Source: Nannochloropsis oceanica
Lineage: Eukaryota > Sar > Eustigmatophyceae > Eustigmatales > Monodopsidaceae
Direction of reading: 5' to 3'
NCBI GenBank assembly: GCA_004519485.1
Contig: CP038108.1
Location: forward strand, 62,001 to 126,000
Length of the DNA: 64,000 nucleotides
Shown piece by piece: positions 35,189 through 44,246 of the stretch; position 1 is the stretch's first letter, and each line of letters begins with the position of its first letter. The notes beneath the pieces were generated by a model, which worked only from the letters and a program-made list of their open reading frames with translations, was not told where the DNA came from and ran no database searches. A program made the position numbers and the translations under genes.

Positions 35189-37795
35189 GTTGGGAGGGAG
35201 GGAGGGAGGGAGGGTAGGTAGGAGGGAGGTAGGGAGGGGGAGGGGGAGGGAGGGAGGGAGTTTTGTTAGTGTGTTTTGTCGGTTCGTTTCTTTTGTTCAG
35301 TTGGTTCTTATGTCTGTTTCCTTTCTTTCTTTCGTTCTTTCATTGGTAATTTTCGAGGGGTTGACTTGGACGTTTGGGGACAAGAGCCAGTGAGAGGGTT
35401 TAATCTTAGACAAAGGAATTTCTGCAGCGCCCATTACTTTATTGGCTTTCAAAATGTCTCATATTTTTCAGTCTTTTAAGTCTTCCTTCCTCTCTCCCTC
35501 TCTCCCTTTCTCCCTGGACCTTCAGAGAGGTGAACCGCAAAGCACGCGAGCTCCTTGCTCTACACGCACAGCGACAGGGAAGGCTGGAGGGAGGGAGCGA
35601 TGTTGGGATGCACAATGCCACCCCCGCCCTTCCTTTCTTTCAGTCATCCTCCTCCTCCTCCTCCTCCTCCGCTTCCTCCCCTCCTCCTTCCCGGCCCTTG
35701 ACCGACATCGCGGGACACCCAAATTCCTCCTTTCCCAGGCTCGAGCACCTCCTGGGAGGGCCATCCTCCCTCATAGGCGACAAGGACGAAAAGAGAGGAA
35801 GAGCCACCAAGGGCGACAGGGGCGGCAGCGATGGAGGCAGCGGCAGCATGTGCCTTCTTTCTTCTCTATCGACGTATACCTCCTCTGATCCTCCCATCCC
35901 TCCTTCGTTGCTTTCAGTGCCTTTGCCGTCGACGTTGCTTCAGGACCAACAGCGCCGAGAACTGCCACAGCAGTACTACCACCACCACCACCATCAGCAG
36001 CAGCAGGAGCAGGCGTTGGCCGGGGATTTGGGGTCTCTTGAAGACGGAGGGTCGGGGAGAGAAAAGGGAATGGGAGGGCAAAGAGAAGGAGGAGGGGGAG
36101 GATGGAGAGGAGGAGGAGGAGGAGGAGGAGGATGGGAAGGCTGAGAAGTGGCCTTATAGGTGCGTCGTCTTGTCAGCCCATCTTGCTTAATGCATGCATT
36201 TGTTGAATAAGCACGTAATGGTAGATAAGCTTGAGGGCAGAAAGGATGAGTGGGGATGGGAGCCTCTGGGGAAGAAAAAGTGGAGTGCGGCACTTTTCGT
36301 CGGTTAGAGTATGCTTTAAGTTTCATAATCATGTCTCATCTTGTCAGGGGTGGGGGAATAGTAGAGATCGTGGGCTGGCTCTAGCATTAAATGTACATGT
36401 ATTTTTGATTGTTTTCATTTCATCTCCAGCTCTTTTTTTTTGTATCTTTGAAAAGCCCTCGAAGAGGGGAAAGAGGAGTCAGCGCATGTTCAATTGATTT
36501 GTAGTCATTTTTCCAGTGTTTCCCAAAATTTAGAGAGTAGATTTAAAAAGGTCCATGGCATGATGCATGGCATGGAATCGCAAAGTTTAGATTTTAGCAA
36601 TGTTTTAGCATTTTCAAAGGGAGGGGGGGCGTGGCATGACACGTCAATGATTTTGATTGTTTGGTTGACAAAGATGACTCGGCGCATCACGAATAGGACT
36701 CACTAGTGGACTCTCTTCAAGACAATTCTATGTCCGCTGGAGAAGTGCAAGGGAAAATGAAATCGGGCGTAAATACATGGCCGACATAGACACGGCAGCC
36801 AAAGCAAGCACGCAAGATGGAGCCCTTTCACTTCTTCATTTTTGTCTCCCCCCACGCAGCAGAATATCCTTGTGTAATTCCCCCTTTTTTATACTCCATG
36901 TCCATCTTTCACAAAAACAAGTGCGGTAACAATCGAAATACCGCGTTTTACGAGTCTATTTTTTGGATGTGCGTGCGGGGAGGTGTTATTGTGCCTGTAG
37001 CTGCTTTCCAAATTTAAAGTGCTTCGGATGTTCACGTCAAGTTTTTGGAAGAACCACGAGAAGAATGGGAGCCACATTGCCTTGATACTCGTTTTTGAAT
37101 CCAATGAATGCACGAAAGATCAGTAGACAGGTTTCGCCTAATTGCGACTATACAGGCAGACCCATACACAAGCAGGCAGGCATAAGTCTATATATCCTCC
37201 AAAGCACAAATGATTGGACAAGTAAGGGACGCGGGAAGTGTGAATGGTTAGTGAGAGAGCACAAAAAGGAATGTGTGTGCCTTCAAGACATCAGGCAGAG
37301 CAGAGACATGCACAACTCTTTTAACAAAGTGGCACCACCACCATCTGCGCAGATACTTATAAAAACAACGTGAAACAATTAATGTTGGATTGAGAGCGAT
37401 GAGAAGAGTGAACGCCCAAGGAGAAGGGGATAGACAAGAGAGAAGGGAGAATTATAAGGATATTTCACCGTTCAGTAACTTCGGGAAAGAGAGCAGCATT
37501 ATGAAAGAAGTGTTTCATGCATCGATTGTCTTCCCTTAGTTTGATTTGTCCTGCCCAAAACGACTTTCCGTCTATTCTTGTTCCAAAACATTTCTTGTCC
37601 CCCCCCCCCTATTTCTGCTTTTTGATAACAACTGTAAACTACACACACTACCGTCGCTTTTCATAATTGTTTCGCCTCCTCAGCTGTCTGAGGGAAGAGA
37701 TATTTTATTCCCTGCCCCACTTTTCCCCATGCTATATCTGTCCGAGGCAAGCAATGCATGTAATTCCTTCCACCCCTTATTGCTTCTTCGTCTCT
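35189..37795. other. Gene-poor region with possible extra 3' exon of the SBP2-like gene
   Basis: After a GGGA tract (35190-35262), an open frame at about 35527-36144 begins NRKARELLALHAQRQGRLE, which resembles the helix that follows the L7Ae domain in SBP2, and continues into Ser-, Gln/His- and Gly-rich sequence. No GT-AG junction joins it in frame with the stop at 35186-35188. From 36150 to 37795 the DNA is AT-richer and I see no gene. Confidence 0.4.
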
Positions 37796-40700
37796 CTACA
37801 TGATCCACCCCTGCAGTCCATTCATAGGACGCAAGGAAGTCAAGTCATCGGCCAAAAAGTCCATCGGGTATTGCACGAGATGCCCCTGCAACCGACCCAA
37901 CCACTTGAGATTTTCTTTTTCCATGTCCCGGCGTGCCTGACTGCCCATGCTACGTTCGCCGTCCTCTAATCCACCCGCTTGACTTTCTTCGTCCTCTTCG
38001 TTGAGAAGAGCTTCCATAAGCGCTTCCTCTTCTTCAGCAGCCCGTTCATCCCCGAGCACTGACTCGACAAAATCTCGTGTCGTCTGCAAGGTCACACCAT
38101 CTACCGTCACTTGCTTCAAGGCTCCCAGGCTCCGGATCGTGTTAGCAGGTAGGGCTTGGGGGAAAACATGCGCAAGGATTGCCGTATTCTTGCGTGCCAC
38201 ATTGCGAAGATACTCCCAGGTAGACTGTGACGTGGGGTCGAGGAGGGGCGCGTAGACATCCTCTGGTGCCGGCGCGTCTTCCAGCAATTCTTCTGCCTGG
38301 TCCTCCATCAATGCAGCTTCCACGGCTCGATGCTGTATGTACTCATCGAGGAGCCCAACATGCTCTCCCCACAGACGAAGACGCAGAGAACGCGCAAATG
38401 TCCCTGCCTCATAGTCGCACTTGTTCATAAGACCTGGCTCGCATATTGTGTCTTCCAAAACCACAGCGACTTCGCTGTCCCGAGAACCCAACAGGGAGCG
38501 CTCATTCAAAGCCGCAGATCCGAGAATGGCGTATCGGTCGTCAGAGACGAGCAATCGACTATTGACAAAGATCTGTTCAGTCATAAGAAGCGGGAGCTGC
38601 TGCTTGGTGGCATCGCCATTCAGACGGCTGAAGGTCCGGAGGCCGAAGAACTGAAGGTAGTCTTCGGGGCGTGACACCATTTGTGCCAGGCGTGTCCACA
38701 AGGCCTTGACCGAGGTCAGCTGGTAGTAGAGAGCAGAGGTCAGCATGGTGCTGGTAGCGCCGTGCAGACTACTATCGTACACAGGAAGGAGGGGCAGCAA
38801 GATTATGACGCGAAAAGCCTCGTGGCGGTCATGCGCCTGGACGATACGGTTCAAGAGGGCTTCGGCCAGCCGGTTCGTCACGTCCGTGTCCCCGCGCAGG
38901 CCACTGATGAAGCTGGGATTTTCGAAATACAAGAAGTGCTCTGCTGTCGAAATCACTTGCTCGTACGCCTCCAGTATGCTGCTTTGAGGCTCGCGCAGAC
39001 CACCGCTCCAACCGCCCATACTTCGGACCACGCGACAGTGACAGCTTGTTAGCGGCCCCATGGACACCTCCTCTTCCTCTTCTTCCTCGAGCTCTCGAAT
39101 GTAAAGCGCCCGACGCAGGCGCAAATACTGGTACACACGCTGCTGTTGCTCTCGATGCTGCCGATGAGCAGCGGCGCGCTGTTGTGCTGCTTCTGCCATT
39201 AAAAGGACCTGCTGCTTGGACGGAGAGAACGGCACTGTGGACGAAGACGACGACTGCACCCCCCAACCACCTTTGACATCCTTAATGTCGTTGTGCAGAA
39301 AAGATGCTTGGGTGCTGGTGTTACTGCTCTTACGGTCTTGGCTCGCATGCGAAACGTCTTCATATAGTTCTTCGTTCATTGGCGCCTGGGGCATCGGGGA
39401 GAGGGCCGAGGGCTGATGTTTATGTTGCCGTTCACGCCCACCGGTACGCCGCCGAGAGATGGGGGCAAGAGGCGTCTCGATCAGATTTTGGAACTGGAGG
39501 AGCTCTGATTGTGTCACAATGTTGGCATCATGCTGCAACTCCATTAACCGTCGTCGCACACGCTCCTCGCGCGGCCGCAACCATTCCATCACCTTTCTGG
39601 ATGTATCCGCTTCCACGGCATCAAAGACATCCGTCGGAGGTGGCCCAATTTCGTCGTCGGTGGATGGCAAAGGAAGGGCCACGGAAGAGCCGGCGCCAAA
39701 CACGAGGCGGGCGACAGTCTTGCGGGTCATAATGTCACTCACACCCGTGTGTACCCGTCCCTGTCCTTGTGTTGGCCCTGCCGATGTTGAGTATCGCAGG
39801 TCGCCTGCCTCCGGATCCACCCGCCACATGTGCTGCGGAAACAAGGCGGGCGGTACGGCATAAGGGTACTCTTCCTCTCGAAGCTGTTTGTTGGGGATTG
39901 CTTGACGTGCCATTTGCTCCCGAGCCCGCCCCAGATTCCACCGATTCACAAAGTGCCAACAAACATCGCGGCAACCGCCCCCTGTTAGTGCAACAGTGGC
40001 TGTGTGCTGCGGCAGGCGGGGCACACAGCCGCGGTCGTGACCCGGGAGGTCTGCCGATGTGTGGGCAAGCTCAACTTGGCACATGTCCTTGATCGCCGGG
40101 TTGTGGTAGTCCCGCCCACACCAGACGGGATGCCGGGCCCTTGTCTCTGCTCTATTCGGCAATCCGCTGTCGGTACAAGCGGCCCCGAGACCTCGCTCTC
40201 GAGTCCGTCGCCTCAGTGCGACGGTCACGTCATCCTTGAGCACATGGTGTGGTGTGTCGTATTTGCCCAAGCCAAAAGACAAGCCCGAACCGACGAAAAC
40301 CAGGTTTTGGTCTACGCACAAGAGGCTCTCATTGTGGGTCCAGGCCTGAGGGAACGTTGGATTGCCGGCCAACAAAACGTGCAGCCGGCCCTCGTGTGCC
40401 AAGTTCATGAGCCGTGCCTGGGTCTGCCGACTGTTCCAGCGCATGTTCCCACCCCAAGGCTCCTGAAAGATGAGGACGTAGACTTGAACCCCTTCTTGTG
40501 CCTTGGCTTCCAAAACACGATCCAGGCGGGAGTGAGGGTAACGGTGTGGCGGACGCAACAGATACAAATCTGGGCAAAGCCACTGGGCGGCCAAGAAAAT
40601 GGAATGTTTGGCACCACGCATAGCGGCCTCGCAGCTGCGATAGGCCGCGTCCCCGTCCACGAACCACTGCGCGGCGCTCTGTGAGCTCTCGTCCAGGTAC

Positions 40701-42253
40701 GACATGGGCAAGGACCGAGAAAACTCGAAACGATTTTGTTCCACCCAGGCAGATTGCGCCAGAACAGTGGTCAAGGCGGCGGCCCATTGTCGGTGGTCGA
40801 GAATTGACGCGAAGGCGAGCTCAAAGTGCCAGAGAGCGTTGCGGAGGACGAGACGCATGGGCTCTTCAAAAACGGAGGCTTGCAACATGGTGCCCGTATC
40901 GAACAGGAGAACGGCCTCGGGCAGTGGAGTCCTCGTGGTGGCAATGGTAGATTTATTGCCACTGCTGCTACGGTGGCTACTGCTACTCTTGGTGGTGGTG
41001 GTGTAGTGCGCATCCATGCTCCCGTCCTTGTAAAAGGCCAAGAAGGAGTGTTTGAGGACAGCCCATCCATGATTCAGCTTGGTAGCAGAGGAAGGAAGGC
41101 GCCGCCTCTCCTGTTCCCAGCCTAAGCCGAGGGCGGATGCTAAGAGCCCACCTGTCCCACCCTTATACGACCGCAAGCCCTCCAAATCAAGCCCCCTTTC
41201 GTCCTCATGCCATGCCTCCCCCGCGGGCTCATCCTCTCTCGACCACCATACGCAGCTGAGTACCCGTCCTTCTCGGTGCGACGGGCCTTGGGCCATATCA
41301 AAGGTATGCGGGGAGACCTCTAGAAACTCCAGTAGCTTGGGACAGTGGCGATTGACCACGTCATCGAGCACAGCCCGGAGGTAATGCTCATATACAGTGC
41401 GTTGGTGGGCCACCGAGGCCGCATCCGTTTTTTCGGCCTGTTCCTTGGTCAGAGGGCAACCGATGTCCTTCATGTGTGGGATGGGCATGGCCTTGGAGGA
41501 ACAGGAGAGGGAAGTCCGATGCGAGAGGTAGGCCCATCGATGCCTAGGATCTCCCTCTGCATCCTCTCGTCGTCGCTGGAGGCGGCTGTTTCGCCGACGC
41601 CAACGTGCCCGCTCTCGGTCCATCTCCCTGACTGTAGCATCATCGTACTCGAGCGAGAGAGGAGGGACCGACTCCTTTGCATACTCATCATCTGTTTCTC
41701 CATCCGCCTCCTTGGCCGACGAAAGCGGAGCCGAAGTTGCTCGTCGCTGAACGTGTCTGTCGGACGGAGACCGCTCCTGTCCACGGCCCCTCCGACGGCT
41801 GGGTCGAGCTGCATTCGCCGCAACGCCATCCTCTTCCTGCTCCACTTCTTCCTCTTCGGCCTCTTCCTCCGTGAAATCGTGGGAGTGGGACCACCCATCC
41901 ACGTAGTCGTCATCCTTAGAACACGTCCGCCATCGATACCCCCGTCGCACGCACCGCGCGCCGTTCCTCCTAGCGGGTGTCAACGGTGGGATGAGTTTCC
42001 GGAAGAAAAAGGCCTTCCAGCGCCATTTTTTGAGGGCCTTAGCTAGGTCTTTGAGCTGGGCGTAGTGCACATGCACATGCCATGTCCATTCGTTGTGCTG
42101 GAGACGGATGGTATGGAGGACAGTCTCTTCTCTGCTGTTGCCACTGAGGATGTCTTTAGCGCTTCTGCCGCTGCCACCTCGCACAGGAACCACGGTGGAC
42201 TTGATGACGTGGAGCAGCGGTGGGGTATCATGCAGGGGGTTGTTGGCCTTCAT
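37796..42253 (-). CDS. PX/PH-type phospholipase D homologue lacking HKD catalytic residues
   Basis: A single exon of 1,485 residues, intronless among intron-rich neighbours. The start at 42253 was chosen because a PX-like segment (HNEWTWHVHVHYAQLKDLAKAL) follows soon after; the frame is open to an ATG at 42685. A degenerate PH-like region (LNHGWAVLKHSFLAFYKDG ... HFELAFASILDHRQWAAAL) precedes the PLD core. Core landmarks are present: WFVDGDAAYRSCEAAMRGAK, FLAAQWLCPDLYLLRP, EPWGGNMRWNSRQTQARL, YFENPSFISG, LGSAALNERSLLGSRDSEVA. In both HKD motifs the nucleophile region is changed: motif 1 is WTHNESLLCVD (family WSHHEKLxVxD; His to Asn near residue 641, Lys to Ser) and motif 2 is VNSRLLVSD (family VHSKLxIxD; His to Asn near residue 1231, Lys to Arg). 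The fold is kept but phosphodiesterase activity is not expected. Possible roles are lipid binding or scaffolding (inference). Confidence 0.9.
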   Translation of the reverse strand: MKANNPLHDTPPLLHVIKSTVVPVRGGSGRSAKDILSGNSREETVLHTIRLQHNEWTWHVHVHYAQLKDLAKALKKWRWKAFFFRKLIPPLTPARRNGARCVRRGYRWRTCSKDDDYVDGWSHSHDFTEEEAEEEEVEQEEDGVAANAARPSRRRGRGQERSPSDRHVQRRATSAPLSSAKEADGETDDEYAKESVPPLSLEYDDATVREMDRERARWRRRNSRLQRRREDAEGDPRHRWAYLSHRTSLSCSSKAMPIPHMKDIGCPLTKEQAEKTDAASVAHQRTVYEHYLRAVLDDVVNRHCPKLLEFLEVSPHTFDMAQGPSHREGRVLSCVWWSREDEPAGEAWHEDERGLDLEGLRSYKGGTGGLLASALGLGWEQERRRLPSSATKLNHGWAVLKHSFLAFYKDGSMDAHYTTTTKSSSSHRSSSGNKSTIATTRTPLPEAVLLFDTGTMLQASVFEEPMRLVLRNALWHFELAFASILDHRQWAAALTTVLAQSAWVEQNRFEFSRSLPMSYLDESSQSAAQWFVDGDAAYRSCEAAMRGAKHSIFLAAQWLCPDLYLLRPPHRYPHSRLDRVLEAKAQEGVQVYVLIFQEPWGGNMRWNSRQTQARLMNLAHEGRLHVLLAGNPTFPQAWTHNESLLCVDQNLVFVGSGLSFGLGKYDTPHHVLKDDVTVALRRRTRERGLGAACTDSGLPNRAETRARHPVWCGRDYHNPAIKDMCQVELAHTSADLPGHDRGCVPRLPQHTATVALTGGGCRDVCWHFVNRWNLGRAREQMARQAIPNKQLREEEYPYAVPPALFPQHMWRVDPEAGDLRYSTSAGPTQGQGRVHTGVSDIMTRKTVARLVFGAGSSVALPLPSTDDEIGPPPTDVFDAVEADTSRKVMEWLRPREERVRRRLMELQHDANIVTQSELLQFQNLIETPLAPISRRRTGGRERQHKHQPSALSPMPQAPMNEELYEDVSHASQDRKSSNTSTQASFLHNDIKDVKGGWGVQSSSSSTVPFSPSKQQVLLMAEAAQQRAAAHRQHREQQQRVYQYLRLRRALYIRELEEEEEEEVSMGPLTSCHCRVVRSMGGWSGGLREPQSSILEAYEQVISTAEHFLYFENPSFISGLRGDTDVTNRLAEALLNRIVQAHDRHEAFRVIILLPLLPVYDSSLHGATSTMLTSALYYQLTSVKALWTRLAQMVSRPEDYLQFFGLRTFSRLNGDATKQQLPLLMTEQIFVNSRLLVSDDRYAILGSAALNERSLLGSRDSEVAVVLEDTICEPGLMNKCDYEAGTFARSLRLRLWGEHVGLLDEYIQHRAVEAALMEDQAEELLEDAPAPEDVYAPLLDPTSQSTWEYLRNVARKNTAILAHVFPQALPANTIRSLGALKQVTVDGVTLQTTRDFVESVLGDERAAEEEEALMEALLNEEDEESQAGGLEDGERSMGSQARRDMEKENLKWLGRLQGHLVQYPMDFLADDLTSLRPMNGLQGWIM

Positions 42254-42875
42254 AGCTTCCCGCCTGTGAGTGAGTGTGTAATTGACGATGATGATGAGTA
42301 TGGGTGTTGTTTGAAAAGAGAAAGTGATAGCTTTCAGGATTGGGAAGAAGCGGGTGAAGATCGCACAGATTAGTGAAGAAGGAGACGAGCGAATGGCAGT
42401 GATATGTGTAGAACAGATAAAATCGCATGACCGAAAGGGTGATATCGGCGCAGATGGGGAGCAAGTCCCTTTTGGGGAATAACGAGGGTGCCTCCCCAGT
42501 GAGATGGGCCCCTGCAAGCAACGGCTCGTCAACGGTTTTCTGGGAGGTTGCATGCATACTCCGCGCTGGGCGCGTGCTCTCTCGTAAGGCCAAGCACGTT
42601 CCCTTTTGGACGGAGATTTGGAGTTTGTGTTCCTTTCTCCAACCAACCTATTCAGCTTGAATGTCTGCGCTGGGTTACTCACCATTCACTACCATTCCAG
42701 AAGCACGGATGGTCCAAACACCATCACTGCCAACGCTGTCGTCGGCCCGCCTGCCGCCCTTGCCGCAAGTTATAGAGGAGGGAGAAGAAAATCAATACAG
42801 AAAATGACAACAGACAAATGTACCAGAGTGGCGGCATCATGTAATCTTTCCAAGGCCAGCATCGCCTCTTTCGCA
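42254..42875. other. Upstream region of the PLD-like gene
   Basis: No gene supported. The minus-strand frame continues open to 42685, so part of this may be 5' UTR or an N-terminal extension of the PLD-like protein. The ATG at 42685 is followed at once by GTGAGT, a donor-like sequence. Confidence 0.35.
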
Positions 42876-43317
42876 GCAAGGACGCCGACGCCCTTTCTTT
42901 CGTTTTCTCCCGCCAATTTTTCGAGGCGCCTTCAAATTGCGTCGCCAATTGAGATGGCAGCTTTCTCTTGAATGGGCTCTGTTACAACATGAGTGGCCAT
43001 GGATCCTGGGCATTGTAGTAGTGGTATATCTTCTTGCTGCCGCGTGCAACCTCGTATACTATGTACTCACGCTAGTGATTTCCCGCTATTTTTCGTACCA
43101 CCGCTTCCTACTCGCATTGGCCAGCGTAATCCTGGCCCTTCTCGTATTCTCGCTCATCATCTTTCGCTTTCATTACACTGCAGACGTCGTGACAGCCTTG
43201 TACGTGACAATGGGTGGATGGTTTCTCATGCCGCAAGAGCCGGTGACGCTGAACAAATATTGGGTTACATGCCAATGTTTCGATGCTTTCGACCGGCTAT
43301 ATGGCCACAGATACTGA
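42876..43317 (+). CDS. Sphingomyelin-synthase-like PAP2 C-terminal fragment
   Basis: From a possible acceptor (TTTCGCAG, 42868-42875), an open frame of about 146 codons runs to TGA. It has a basic cytosolic segment, three hydrophobic helices (LGIVVVVYLLAAACNLVYYV, FLLALASVILALLVFSLIIF, and the last near VTALYVTMGGWFLM) and the motif HYTADVVTALYVT. This is the final active-site block (H-Y-x-x-D-V) of sphingomyelin/ceramide-phosphotransferase-type PAP2 enzymes. The preceding C-G-D-x-x-F-S-G-H-T block is absent and no in-frame ATG precedes the helices. It is therefore either the 3' exon of a gene whose 5' exons I cannot see or a truncated copy. Confidence 0.45.
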
Positions 43318-44246
43318 TCCTCACGGGGCGTATGACGTTGTGCAATACTTAGAAACCGATGAAGAGCTGCAAGGAGAGACCTTGTGGAAAAAAAAAGAAG
43401 AGTTGGCTGAAGAGGAAGGTGAACGAGAGGGAATAGCGTCTAGACGTCGGACCTGTGGGCAACGACGACACAGAGGAGGTCCAAAAGTAAGGTATGTCTC
43501 TCGTTTGCCTTCTACAGGGGTATCTTTGGTAGAAGAGGAGGATCGCTCAGCAATTGAGCGGACTCTCGAACGTCTTCCATATTACAGAGTGAAATGAAAC
43601 GAAAACGATTTATGATCACCCCGATTATTGTGTACTGTCATTTCCTCCTTCTGTATCTCTCTCTTTAGTCTTAACCATGTGTCTCATGTCATACCCTGTC
43701 GAACATTTATTCCTGGTACCCCCGTTCATTTTTTCGGCTATCAAAAAAAGAATATTGATGCACAAATGGGAGATTCTACGCAATTGAGAGCACATCGATA
43801 CTTCTCTCATCCACACTCTATGCGATCGGCACCGCTTTCGGTAAATAACATGTTTACCAGTTTTGAATGTGGACATACGATTAAGTTTCATAAGTATAGT
43901 TGCATTAGCTGCAACGCCAATTCACTTTTGGGAAATAGCTCCAGAGAAGGTAATTGCAAGGGTATGCGAGCGAAGCTGTTATTTGAAAGAAAGAGTATGG
44001 ATACGACTAATCAAGCCCGAGTACGCTCAAACACATAGTAAGGTACCTTTTGAAGGCCAAGCATCACAGATAGGTTACTGCAATACCAGCTCTAAGTCAG
44101 ACAAGCACATCGCGGAGCAGGTCCACGCTAAGCGTTGGGGCGTGAGTGAGGATGCACGAAAGGATGAACGCGATTTACCCCCCCGCGAAAGACGTTGCTG
44201 AGCCGTATCGTCCATTTCTGCGCACGTCAAGCAATTACTTCCCTCA
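43318..44246. other. Intergenic region
   Basis: No convincing gene. A plus-strand frame at about 43283-43597 (a Glu/Arg-rich stretch ending ERLPYYRVK) is open after the PAP2 fragment stop but in another phase. It could be a continuation by an unseen splice. The rest is AT-richer and leads to the RAD51D start. Confidence 0.35.
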
